NCBI GenBank assembly: GCA_035222895.1
Contig: JAVYIG010007470.1
Coordinates: forward strand, 37,661-101,660
Direction: 5' to 3'
DNA: 64,000 bases
Source: Strongylocentrotus droebachiensis
Lineage: Eukaryota; Echinodermata; Echinoidea; Camarodonta; Strongylocentrotidae
Numbering within the stretch: the stretch's first letter is position 1; the number at the start of each line of letters is the position of its first letter. Under the pieces are notes generated by a model. It did no database searches. It worked only from the letters and a program-made list of their open reading frames with translations, and was not told where the DNA came from. Shown here piece by piece: positions 10,427 through 23,400 of the stretch. The translations under genes and the position numbers were made by a program.

Positions 10427-10886
10427 TTAAAGGGATAGTTGAGTTTTGTTGCAGAGGGCGCTACACAAAATATTTTTTTGGTGAAATAATGAAAAACTGA
10501 GTGTTAAATTTCAAAGGACAAAATCGTCTTTGTTTGATCGGAAATCGGGGCACCACAATTATTATTCGATAATTTTTGTTTTAAAAAAGAAATAGCGCCT
10601 TAATATTTTTTATTTTAAGCCAATGCCATTGTTGGCTTTTTGTTGGCTTTTTCGTGTTGGTTATGATACGCACAACCAGCCGGCCCGTGTATTGTTTTTA
10701 GTGAATAATTTATTAATTAACGGTCACCCGTATTTTTTTTTAAGAGGAGCTGAATTGGTATGATCATATTTGATCTAAATTTCACACATTTTGGGGTCTA
10801 AAATTACCTTTATAGCAATTTTAGGTTCTAAAAGGGCACTAGAAATGTCATAAATGAGAATAATAACATTTCAACTATCCCTTTAA
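10427..10886. mobile_element. 460-bp MITE with TTAA ends
   Basis: Perfect 16-base inverted termini, TTAAAGGGATAGTTGA at 10427-10442 and TCAACTATCCCTTTAA at 10871-10886. The outermost TTAA at each end may be the target-site duplication, as in piggyBac-class elements, leaving AGGGATAGTTGA as the terminal repeat. No coding capacity is visible, so this is a non-autonomous copy. Confidence 0.72.
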
Positions 10887-13800
10887 GGTTGTTGGGAGTG
10901 TATCAAGGATCCGCTTTCCACCCCCACCCCCCCCCCCCCCTCCACACACACACACCAACACTCCAGCTCATCGATCTAATAAACCTATTATCACTATCAC
11001 TCGTTGGGGGGTAACGCAATCGCTGTAAGAGCTGGTCTATAAAAGGCCAAACAAAGTTTGCTTCGCATCTGTCGTGTTCATCTACTACAAACTTCGCTAT
11101 CCCATCCTAGTATTTTTAAATGATCATGATAATCTTAATGGACAGTCTTTTAAAATTGTCAAACCACTCGTTTATTTTACAATGAACAAACGCACTGACA
11201 TTCGTTGTGTAGTTTTCCTCATTCGACTTATTAATTAATTAATTTATTTATTAAAACATCTTTTGACAGGATAGCATTTATCAGCTCATATCTAAAAGAA
11301 AAAGCATTTAAAGTACATGTACCTCCTTTCCCACAACTACTGCGCTCCTAAATCCAGGACAAGGCACATCTCAACAAAAGAAATTGGTTACCCTGTCGGT
11401 CTGACAATGAAATTTGACTAATTTTGAAATTTTGGTTGCCCGATAAGTTCTCAAAGTAAAACTCAGGCCGAGCCACCGAATCTCAATTCAGGCAGTTAAA
11501 TGCCAATCCATATCGATTGTCATTGGAAAACAACAGACAAAAATTATTTCAAGCTCTATTGGTACCTCCAGTGTTACAAAATATAGCACTTATATCTAGA
11601 ATAGAAATACAACAAAATACTTACCCAATTTCGTGAATTCCACACAGGCAATAGTAATCGTACTGCGACGAATTTCAAAATTTAGAACGAATTTGCAGGA
11701 ATAGATAAAGACGTGCGAATCGAATTGTTCTTAACTGAGCGAAGTTTTTGCACCCAATGCGGATGAAGTATTATGATGTACTTGATAAACGTACATCATT
11801 GTTTGTGGGAATTTGTAAAGTATTTGGATGAAGTATCCTGTTCGACTTCCTGCTTCCACCTACATGGCCGACACATGCATCTATGGCAGGCGCTTGATGC
11901 CACAATGCTTAATCTTTTAAATGTGAGATGGTAACAAATCAAGCATTTACATGCCTTTCGGTGTTATAAAGTTCGATGGAAGAACAATTCATATTTTCCT
12001 TCGACGTTCTTTTGCTGACTATTCAGATCACGAGGATAAGCAGCCAATCTAGCCACCCAGACAACTGACAGAACATCTGAATGAATAAAGAGATCAACGG
12101 GCGGTAAACCGAGAATTTTAAGTCACAAATGCTTCGGGCTTCATAGATATAAGGGTGTGTCCTGTGTGAGTGAAGTTAAGAATACGGTTTGTGATGGAAA
12201 TTAACGCGGAACAATAATTTTCGAAGAAACACAACCCAAAAGACCGCTGATTCTCGTGCGCTGAATGGTTAAGCAAAAAATGTCAATGAAAAATTAATGG
12301 TCAATATTTTTACTATCAACCCTTTGATAGCCCTATCTATCTTAATCCACGAAACATTTATGGCACCAAACGCCATCCATACTCGTCTATATATTGGTCA
12401 TTGGAGTGTGCTTCCGGTGTGGGTTACAATCATGGGTTACTGTCATGGTTTACAAAGAATAACGAAATGTTTTAACCGAACCGCCGTTTACGCCATACTC
12501 CAATTTGTAATAAGTGGGTATAAAAGTTTCAAATTAAAGTGACGTGCATATTCAACGCTAACCTGTTATCAATGCTAATGGTCGCTCAAGAGCCTGATGA
12601 CATGATTGCTTTGGTATAAAATTCAAATTACACACGATTTATGACTGGAAGAACGTGATAAAGGTGAATGGTAGAATAAGCGTGAAAGACTAAAATCATC
12701 CCGGGTTTTTTTTCAATTTGAAAGTCTGGTTTCTGTGATTGTTAATTAACCCCTATCCTGTGTATTTACAAACAAAATATTTTTGTTATCAGAATCGGTT
12801 TCATATCCCCTTTTGAATGGTTTGAAATGTCATCACATTTATATACACTAAACTCATTATAATTTGAACAATAATAGATTTATGGGATGTCGTCTGCTTG
12901 GGCAGTATTTGTCCTTTATACGACGTCATTATTTTTCTGGCGAATCTCTTGGAGGTGGTTGTATTTGTATTTTTATAAATCACCCGAAATGTAGTTGACC
13001 TAAAACTTGTACGATGGCCATCTGTTAGCTTACCAGTTTCTAGTGATACATTAGTTGACATATTTTATTTATTTTTTTAAATTTCCACTTTAATAGCATT
13101 CTACCAAGGAGAGTATTTCTTGTCACATCACTAGAATAATAGGATTTTTACAACCTTACCTCCCATAAACCAAAATGATAAAACAAAACTAATAATATCG
13201 CGTGATTGTTATTCCTTTCACTTTACTAAATCGTAATAAGTACGAGAATAGAATCCTGTTAGTGGTGAGTTGCGACACGGATTAATGTGATTGTCCTTTT
13301 ATCATTTCTTGTTGATAATGACGTGTGCTTTCCATGAAATATTTGTCATGAAATCTTGTTTTGATTCAAGTGGTGAGCTTTCATTTCCTCAAATATTCCT
13401 CACTCTCGAAAGACAAGATATATTATGTATATGAGAGGGAAGTTCCCCAAAATTCAGTCATTTTATAGGTGTTTTGATAGATGGCTTGAAATAATAAAAA
13501 TAACATTGATTTAATGTTGTACAAACGCCATGGGTCCCCCAATCACCCATATATGAATATGTATGCCGGGGGCTCCTATCTTACCATCATTCAGCAGGTC
13601 CTAATGAATCCCTGTACCAAAAATGGCATGCCAGTGTTGCTATGTCAGAAATCCCCAAGCAACACCATGAAAAGAAGTGTTTAATGGGATATTATATGAA
13701 AAAATGCAATGCTAATGCAACAAGGTACTTATTGGGTGAGGAAATACATGTACCACTGTCTTTTGTTTATCTAGCTGACTGATGGAGGGTTTTTTTTAGG

Positions 13801-14582
13801 GGTGGAGCTAATAGCAGGTAGAACGAAATATATAACATAAATGTACATCAAAAAGTCAAAAGGAATGTGATGTATACATTATTACAGATCAACAAAAGTC
13901 AACATGAATTTGTAATTAAGTCACCCATACGTAGAGTTTTGCATTTGAACTTCGCAAAACGCCATTCAGCCATTTTAATTGTCACGATTTTGAATTGATT
14001 TATACCTCATTCACATATCAGAGGTCGACACTAGGACGGTAATATGCCAACCAAACAATTGTTACGTTGCCATTATGTTTCATTCGAAGAGTAAAACAAA
14101 TAATAGGGCAAATAAAATGAGAAAAGAATAACAATAAAACAGTTATAATCAGATGTATTAATATGTTTATTTCATATAAAATAATTACAACATTCGAAGC
14201 GAATAATATACATAATATGGCATTTATACAATCTTCAAAGCATATAATAATAGATATATGTGTAAAGCTACAAATAAACTATGGAATTAGAATAACGTAA
14301 ATGACAAAGTTTAAAATATATTGTTATGAAAGAGCTTCGACGTCATCAGTCTCGTTTCTAAAGAAACACGTAAAATTGAATACATCCTGTTAGTGTGTGT
14401 ACTTCGAAATTCTCACCTTTAACATATTTGGCATCAGTGTTAGCGCTCGAATTTAGATCGGTTAAAGCAGATTGATTAATACAAGAGGTCGCAATGTTGG
14501 TGAGCTAAATATTCTGCTTGAGTAAAATTAATTTGAATACTTCGACAAGTTTCGAGTTTCGATGATAAATTAATCATCTGCT
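10887..14582. other. Intergenic region between genes A and B
   Basis: Contains a short C-rich and CA-rich stretch at about 10919-10955 and otherwise unstructured AT-rich DNA. Open frames of 60-90 codons occur but lack domain features or matched splice sites. The leader exon and promoter of gene A may lie here, but I cannot place them. Confidence 0.4.
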
Positions 14583-14855
14583 ATGGTAACGGTACATCGC
14601 CATGCCACATTCAGATTCAAAGCTTCCCTACATCTGATTCAATTAGCAGTCTTTATAGTTTTTGTTGTTGCTAAGAGTGAAATAGAAACAACTTTAGTCT
14701 CTCAAGAAATGTGTGCGATTTCTTGTCAAGCTTGGTTGATGTGCTCCATGCATTATATGGACGTGTGCCGATTAGATAACATTAGAAAATGCCTGGCAGT
14801 TGAGATTACTCAGCGTTTGGTCACATCTTCACATGAAGATACGAGCAGAATCTGA
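14583..14855 (+). CDS. Possible small secreted Cys-rich ORF, PAN/apple-like
   Basis: A 90-residue unspliced frame on the strand opposite the receptor genes. Residues about 13-30 are hydrophobic (LHLIQLAVFIVFVVA) like a signal peptide or anchor. Five cysteines follow at 44, 48, 54, 62 and 70 in the order C-x3-C-x5-C-x7-C-x7-C. The phrase MCAISCQ...C..HY...CRL resembles the CAxxC...C...Y...C.L core of PAN/apple modules. It could be a complete short secreted peptide, the first exon of a longer gene, or chance. There is no clear donor, poly(A) site or TATA box to decide. Confidence 0.3.
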   Translation: MVTVHRHATFRFKASLHLIQLAVFIVFVVAKSEIETTLVSQEMCAISCQAWLMCSMHYMDVCRLDNIRKCLAVEITQRLVTSSHEDTSRI

Positions 14856-15954
14856 TAACAAAAATGATATCGTTTGTATGTAAACGGATAGGGAACGGTT
14901 AGTCAATCTACATAAATCTTGAAAGTTTGTAGCCATATGCTTAGATTAGACTACAAAAAGGATACGAAGGGAAATGGCGCATTTAATGTCAAGTTATGTT
15001 AAAAACTTGATTCAATCAAATAGGACGTACATCTAAGCAGTGTGTAAGGCTTAATTGTAAAATTAGTGCAATATCCGATAAGAGTCATTCTCATATTAAT
15101 ACCAACTTGTACCATGTGTTTATACATGTAGCTACATGCTGTTCAGAATATAACTAACGAATTACGTTCATGTGACCAGTAATTCGATCGGAACAATTAT
15201 GGGTCAAATAAGGCAATTAAATTGAGGACCTTGACCACATTTGATGTAGACTATTACTTGGCCATTGTTTAAAATATCCAGATCGGAAGGGTATATCTTC
15301 CAATAGCACTGGATGGAATTTACCAATCAATTTATAGAGTACAATATCGCAATACGTTTGTGTTTGTGATAATGAACTTTCACTTTTCATTTTTGGAAGA
15401 GATATTGTATGTTGGAATTCCGAAGCATATCATATTTCATATCCCAACCGGTAAAGGCCGGTTACCTACAGCAAAATATAACCTTTTTCTCATCATAAAA
15501 AGTGTCGACAAAACAAAAATAGATTAACCCAATAACGCAAACCGATAATTTTACTTCAAACTTTAAGGCTGTTGCCATTGTAAATGAATAATATCAACTG
15601 AATACGTTAGACCGTATAGATACGTTCTTACAGCAGTATTTACATGTAAACAGTACAAAATTTAAAATCTTTCTATATACATTCCTCTTGATTCTTATAA
15701 AAGCACAATTCTCAATATATTCCAATCAATTTTTTTATCTTTGAAAAAAAGTATATGAATCGGCGATCAAGTCATAAACGGGGTTAACTTGACCATCAAT
15801 CTCAAAATAAAGACTCGCTTTACTTGAATTATCGTGAGAATTGAAATTCTTTTCCATATTATGATAAAATTCCTTACAGACAACTTAAAATTAAATAAAT
15901 TATGTTTCAAAACCCACATCATGTCGACACATTGGATACCATGATAGGTCAGCC
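14856..15954. other. Intergenic, nothing recognised
   Basis: AT-rich sequence between the small plus-strand ORF and the MITE. No domain-bearing frame, repeat or RNA structure is evident by eye. Confidence 0.4.
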
Positions 15955-16050
15955 TAGTGGCGTATCCAGCAAATGTGAACAGGCGAAAATCTACCCCCCC
16001 CCCCTCCACAGACACACCACTTTTGGCACCAATTTCTTGGTACGCCACTG
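15955..16050. mobile_element. Short MITE, AGTGGCGTA termini
   Basis: The ends TAGTGGCGTATCC and GGTACGCCACTG form imperfect inverted repeats. The interior is short, with a C run (15995-16004). The YAGTGGCGTA ends resemble those of the 6853 element and of fragments at 56.1 and 63.9 kb, suggesting one superfamily. I find no matching target-site duplication, so the exact limits are uncertain. Confidence 0.55.
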
Positions 16051-16574
16051 TCGAAAGTAAAGTAGAAAGTGTTTGCAAGAATAGCTAAGGTACAGTAGCT
16101 CAATAAAACCTATCAAATCACCAAGCCATTTTGTTGATGTTTAACCTACGGATCTATACATCATAACATCGTCCGTTTTCAATCTGCATCATCATGGTCA
16201 TGGGTGCTCTATTTTAAATGATTCTGAACAAATACGGTATTGATTTACGATCAATATAAATCACATGAAGCATGTGATTTACGTCATCATAACAATCAGT
16301 TGAAAGAAAAATCACCAAATATATAATCACATCGAATCATTGTCACATTTAAGTTAGTAGTGTTTACCAACCGGCACTTCTCCTCATATCGGTTTGTATA
16401 TGATTCACACCGCATTCCAACAAAGTACGTAAAGTTCGTCCACAAATTGTGTCATTGCTTCCGCTTCCTCTCGCTAGTGATTGTAATCTGACAACGACAC
16501 AGTCCTAGGACCAAGTCTTTCCTTTCTTCTTTCCTCTCTTTTTGTCTTTTAGAAAAGCTCTATGAACGTGAACA
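16051..16574 (-). other. 3' flank or UTR of gene B
   Basis: Sequence directly downstream of the gene B stop codon. I find no canonical AATAAA or ATTAAA in the sense direction within about 800 nt, so the polyadenylation site is either non-canonical or further away. Confidence 0.4.
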
Positions 16575-17422
16575 TCAGCTTTCGTCGACGCCTAAAGTCT
16601 CGTAGTGTCCCGACGTAGCCCACTTCATCCCCATTGTTCTTGACTTGGGCCCTCGTCTAAGTTTATCGTAGTCGTTGTCGTCTGATGCTTCTAACGAGGC
16701 TGTCTGACTCTTTGTGTCTGAATGACTCGTTGGTTTCACGCTGGTAGCGTGGTTTAGCTTCCCATACATGTTGTCTGGTTCTCCCTCGGTGCTATGTCGG
16801 AGTGAGCTGTACCCGCTCGAGTTTTCCGAATCATCATCTTTGTTGCTGTACCCTGATGATAGGCGACGGCTCCCGACACCACCGCCACAGCTCGTGAAGA
16901 GTTTTGAGGTTTCTCTCAGGTTGCTCTGCTTGACCAGAGCTAGGACGTTCCCTGGTGTGAGTGTACCAGCACCTTTAACAGGACTATCCTTGAGACTTGA
17001 GCCCACCCGACAAGCCCACGTACTCGACTTGTTCTGTGGCTTCTGGTTGGGATCCGCGTAGAGCGGTGCTAAATCGCCTGTATCTTGATGTTCCAGGGTA
17101 AATGCATGGTATGCTCCGTGGAGGTTCTCCTCAAGGTCATTATTATTCTTCTGTTTCTTGTTGTTGGCCAACAGCTCTTCACAGTCGTTGTCAGGTTTTC
17201 TGAGCTTGTTGACCACGGCATATTGAGGGACAATCTTCATGGAGCCACCACGCTTCACAGGACTTCTTTGTTTTCGTTGGGATTCATTCAAGCTTCTCCT
17301 ATTGTTAATGATTGCAGCATGTACATGGTTGTTCTGAAGGTCTTGTAGCGTTTGTTCACTCTGTGATGTGACTCTGACAAAAGGTGTTCCAGGAATATCT
17401 GATATTTCCACGTATGGTCCAT
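16575..17422 (-). CDS. Gene B exon 6: cytoplasmic tail
   Basis: The last coding exon, entered in phase 1 after CTCATTTAG. It encodes 281 residues starting GPYVEISDIPG. Compared with gene A it is more basic and has fewer tyrosines (291, 355, 392, 409, 479, 492, 507, 539, 561). Y492SSL and Y507GKL are 15 residues apart. SGYSSL also fits an ITIM-like pattern, and YSN fits a Grb2 SH2 site. Sequence outside the tyrosine motifs does not align with the gene A tail. Confidence 0.88.
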
Positions 17423-20400
17423 CTAAATGAGAAAGGAAGAATAAAGTGCTTAAATAGTCAAAACTTGTATACTGACATGTGAGTTATGAGCTATACTATT
17501 CAGCTACCCTTAAAATGCTTGCGCATTTTTACATCTGCATGGACTGTTTTGACATTTCAAACGGTATTACATGTGTGTTATGTTAGATTTTGATTGTTTG
17601 ATGATATTGGCCATTACGTTGGTAGTGACTTTGAATGAAAAAAGTCGGCGATATTGCAAGTTATGTGCAAGTCTATAATGTTATTTTTATTTTTATTATC
17701 ATGATTAAGGCAGTAAAGCTTAGGTGTATGTTATTGTAGTTCTGCCTTCTGTACGTTTTATTCACATACTGTTGGCAGCAAACAAATGTTGCAGATTTTA
17801 ACATATTCAACCCATTTCCCCTTATATTTTCATTAGGTGTTTCAGAAAGAAAATGTAACTAGTGACTTCATTGGTTATGTTTGAATTAACTGAAGAGCGC
17901 CATCTCATGATGTGAAAGTTTCTACACCGTTCTGCGACGAGGATTGCAATGACAAAATATCTTTTTTTTAACCAAGCCGTTAAGTAGTCACCAATTGTGT
18001 TCTGTTCAAGATGACAAGATTAAGACAATCGCTATTTACCTTTTCGAGACAATCTCTTGAATTTCTTGGATGCCTTTGTATTCGTCATGGTAGCAGCAAG
18101 CGCCAGGGCATGTGCGGAGGATTTCTCTGTTGACATTCGTTTCATCTCGAGCTTAGTCGTGCCCTTCGGCTGATTGTTAGTCCGGAACCGAACCGAGTCA
18201 TGAAATCTGCACGAATCAAAATTGAAAAAGGAAACATTCAGGGAAAATGAAGGATAAAGTGATTACTCAAGTCAATATTATTGGGAAGAAAGTATATGAC
18301 ATAACCCACGTACATTTAAAAAAGAAAGAAAACAAAAACCAAAGAGCTCCGTATTGATACCCATGTCGATGAAAGAAAATCGGCATCACGATTCCTCCGC
18401 TTGACTTGGGCCTCAAAACCATTCGACAATTCTTACATTAGAGTCTAGCCACATTATCAATCTATTTCCCCTCACATCATCCCTATTTTGATATTAACAA
18501 AATCAACAAAGACTTGAAACGTTCTCTCTGGGGTTTGACTTTCAATGAGTAATACAGTAGTACTTGTATAGACACACACGTACTCATGAAAGCAGGTGTT
18601 ATCGATTTGTCGTACATGTGTAGCCAAGTTTTTTTTAAACTGTAGACATCATAGATTAGTGTCGATCATTTTATGGGGCTCATGTCGTTTGAATAGTTGC
18701 GGAGACAATGCATATTGTAGAAATAGATAGGTGATGTTTAATACAGGAGGGGGTTGGCAGAAGGGAGGAATAGGTTGTCACTATAATTGAGGAGTGAGGA
18801 TCATTATCATTTTTGGAGGAGTCAATAACGTTGGCAACAAGCATGACAAGGGAAAGTGGATTTTGTTAATTTTGCGGGACTGAGTAAATAAGGGCTGAAG
18901 CAAGGGGCGTCGATTTTCATCTCCCCATTACCAGATTCAGCTGTATATCCTATGGGGCATAGATCTGCATTGCCCCTCCCCCCTATCTTGAAGAGAAGCA
19001 TATACATAAGGGCCGTGAACGCACTCATTTGGTGTCAAATCCGTCATGGCTGTTTTTTTGTAATCACATTTATCTCGAAGGTGTACATATCCAAACAAAT
19101 AATGGATTATTGATTAATCCATTGACCAGAAATTCCTTAAAGTTATTTCATGGGGTCCATGTTCATGATTAGCCTGTGAGTAGCCTGTTTAGTCTAAATT
19201 AGTTACTTCTTGAAATAAAGAACGAAATAACGAACCTGATTAAATTAACAATATTCCAAATGCGTCATGATTGTTCCCATTATTACATCAGTGTTTTGCA
19301 ACTACAATTGTACGATGATGTCATTGACATATGTTAATGATTTATATACATGTGTAAATAAAAGAAAATCATGCTTGCAGATCTAAGAATATATCAGATA
19401 ATAAAAGCATCACTTTCTGCTTAATCTCGTCATCTGATTCTAATCCACACCTGTTTTTATAATGATATTGTTTCTTGCAAATTACAAATAAATCACTACT
19501 CTGTAATTTTCCAAGCATCTGTCTTAGTCTGAAAATAATATGTGATCAGTGCCAGACAAATTATGCAGGACCAATATGAGAAAGGGGTGATTATTTATAT
19601 ATTAAAGACCATTCATAGGAAGTAATTTGTACATCCCGTAAGTGACCGTTTTGGCTGGATTTGCGTAAATTATCTGCAGAATTTCATTTTTCACTTTCAC
19701 GTATATCTGTTTATAACTGATGATATAATAAAGTTGTAATATGATTTATGCAGGGAACCGGGCTGCCCCTGTATTAAACCTATATCAATGAGAGAATTCA
19801 GTAGCAATCTGGTAAACCAAATATAAATGCTCCCACATGACCTATATAGGGACATTTGATAAACATCAATGGCACTATGGATGCCCATGAATGAGCTCTT
19901 ACCCCGGTTGGACTTTGTTTCTCCTCCTTCTCCTTCTGTTGATGACTATCAGCACGAACGCTACCACAGCGGTCAGTGTAATGACCCCTGCAACACCAGA
20001 CGCAATCAAAGGCAACACTCGATCCACCGCAGGTCCCTTGTAATCAGGATTCACCTCGAAGTAGCCCCCTTCCTGATCAATAAGCACCTCATCCTGATGA
20101 CCAGACTGGCCCTTGGAGGCTCCTGATCCGTCCTTGATGGGGTAGCCTCCCGACGAACCTCTGGGAGCCACGCCGCCGAAGGGCGCCCTCACCGTTTCGG
20201 TCTTGACTGTAGAAGGGTTCCTTGTAGATGTCCGAGGGGGACCTTTTTTATAGAGAGAGAGGGGGGGGGGTACACAATGATGTTAAAAGAAAGTATTAGA
20301 ATAGAGCCGTCATAAGCATGTTATACTAGCAAAAGTACATTGACGTCGTCTGGTAATACGGAACTCTGGTACAATTCAAGACCCAAACACTGATGGAATT

Positions 20401-23400
20401 AGATAAAGATCCTTTCATATTACTACTGATATTCCCACCAGTATAGTCACTAGAAGAAATACAGATCATCTATCTAGAGCAGCAACCCTTGGAGTAAATT
20501 AACCCAGAGGAAACCGCAGATGATCGTGACTCCATTAACAAAAAAATTTACTACAGAAGTTAGAGCTCATTCACGAGTTAGTTGAGCGAAGGGGTATGTT
20601 CTTTTGCATTATGAAGCAAAAATGAAACATGAAGTAGTTTCCCCTGTACTTCAAAATTTGACGTAATGCTCGTCCTAACTCTTAGGGACAAAGAAAGGGC
20701 CGATTATGGAAAATGTCTTTGACCCTCTTCGAATCTTTTTAGTTATTGTGCATTTTATACGTACATTACTTTTATTTACACCTTTCGATGAATATAGAAC
20801 TTAATTTGGAAAAATTGTACAATGGGTTGATGAATCACTTGTTGTGTAATGATCCATGTGAACCTTTTGATGATCCCTGATCAACCAGGTCTGCAGTCAT
20901 TCCCTTATCGAAAAACCTGTTTTCGATGTCACGTATTCCTAACTAGATGCTGAAAGACTTATGCCTGCCCCCTCTATAAACCTATATGATCCAGCATGTG
21001 TGAAAACTATCACATTTTGATTCATCAGAAGATATCTTATCTACGTGAGATCATGAAGATAAAGTACTTTATAAAATCATTTAGCCGATGACAAGGGGTT
21101 GAATCATGACAAAAGTGGCGCGCATGAGGATAATGACAAGATATTTCAGCTTTACGAGGACCTCGCGGCGATACCAAAGACAACGAATACTTCGTCAGTG
21201 TATTTTTCTTTGAATAAATTTAATAACCCCTACTGTTATTGTTCATTTGATTGTAGATTCATGTCATCGATATTTGTTTGCAAACAATGCCTAATCAATA
21301 TACCTGATTTTGTTATCCTCATTAGATTTGAAAGGCCGAATACGAATTAATAGTCATTTTTTGTAATATACCCTTTAAAACAATAAATATTGTTGTATTC
21401 CGCTGGTAGCTTGCCCTTTTTTAATGCTCTCGTTACTTTCTTCAAGCTTTATGAATCCCTTCAACGTTCTTTCTATTGAATATGATTCAACAAGCAGAAT
21501 CAAATGAAAAAATGAAATATAATTATATAGCAAGTAAATCGGTTTGACTTGCACACGAACGTTGATCTTGTTAGACTACTGCCGTGAGTAAAGGCAAAGA
21601 TCGGGTACTGGCAACTGTGCATTATTTTTTTCTTCAAAATTCTCATGAATGGAAGCATGGGGGGGGGTCCCCATTCTATTCTCGAGACGGGGGTTCGTGT
21701 TTCCATATTTCGCTCCAAGATAAAGGGGGGATGAGAGATGCGGAACTACCATTCACAGTTCATAAACGAGTCAGAGGAAACTGAATCACCAATGGACTTA
21801 AGATGAGACCAGAGGCATTATTGACTACAGCTACGACGTGTTCTCACTCTTCAACTATTCTATCATCATACCACCTTCCCTTCCTCTCTGCTCCCACGAG
21901 GCTGATTTGCACATACCCTCATGAAACAGACGTAATTCGTTTATTATAGTTTGTATGTTTCCCCAGAGGAGGTTAGCGAATAGTTTGACGTGCAATCGAG
22001 ATCGCATACATGTCACACACATGATACGGAACTGATTCACATCTTTTTAGCACATGGTTTGGGCAAACGGGATCTGCCAAGGTTTTGATGATTTAGGTAA
22101 AATAAAATGCAGGCTATATGAAAGTCTCTTTTTATTTTTTTGTTTCATGTTGTTTTGTTGGGGGAAGGGGTATTTTCAAACATATAATCACAGTATTCAT
22201 CTCCAAATTAATACCTTCCCTCGAAAAATTATATTTCAACTTCCGCCTGCGACCTCAAAGAAATATCACAGAGCTCTGGGTCAGTTTGTCTGTATTGGGA
22301 AAGTACAGTTTAAATTATATTTTACCCAACATACAGGGACGTTAGGAGCTTTGGATGAAATTATTCACCTATTCGATCTAATAAGCAAATATTAATCGAC
22401 TACGAGGTTAATGGTACAAACTATCATCGCCGAGGTGATCTTGGGGCTACTATCATCCCGATAAAGGTCTATTTTAAGTGAATTTTACATAATTAAAAGA
22501 ACTGATTCTTAACTCTTAAGACAGTTTAGCTTCAGCTAGATTTTACAAAGCACAACATGCATACTTTAATAAAGTCGATGCGCGCTCAGTTGACATTGAC
22601 ATTTCGCGTAACCTACTTTGCTATGCGCTATATGCTTATTCAATGGGCAAGTGGGGCAGCAGCAAAAAAAATTACGGTACAAAAGTCCTATCGCAGGGAG
22701 ATAGTACTTATCTATCATTGATCACGTGACCTCGTTTAGACCAATTAGATTGCAAGATTCTTAGTATGCGGGATATAAAATGCATTATAAGCAATGATTA
22801 CATCGAATTCATATTAGTTCTGATTTTTGGCCATGTTCACCATTAAATTCACTCATTCAAGACGGCCTAGTTGAGTGGTGTTTTGTTTGCTGCAGAAAAA
22901 AATCTTTAAAAACTCTGAAAAGTAGATGAGAACTTACTTGTCGTAGGTGGCGCCTCAAAACACAAAGTACCGTCTTGGAGGTAGCCTTTACAACACCCAG
23001 GTCGCACAGCGTACTGAGTCGATATCAGCTCACGAAATGCATTCACGTATACAAGTCTATTGAGAGGGTAACAAAAATAATCAAAATTTAAGATAAAGTC
23101 TGAATTTGAAGAAGATAATAATATGTGTTATAAATAAAGAAATACAGATACATATCGACAGAGGAATGGAGGGAATGAGAGAGAGAGAGAGAGTGGAAAA
23201 GGAAAAGTGACGGGAAAGTGAGAGATGTAAACAAAAGTATAATTTATATTACTACATTTCAAACAACACATTTCATGAAATTATTACTTGTACTGTTATT
23301 ATTCAGTGCTAACTTGAACACCTGAGAGTTCCATGATTCCATTCGAAGAAGAGATATGCACGTGTGTTTTCTACAAAAATAATGAGTGTTTCTTAAATGC

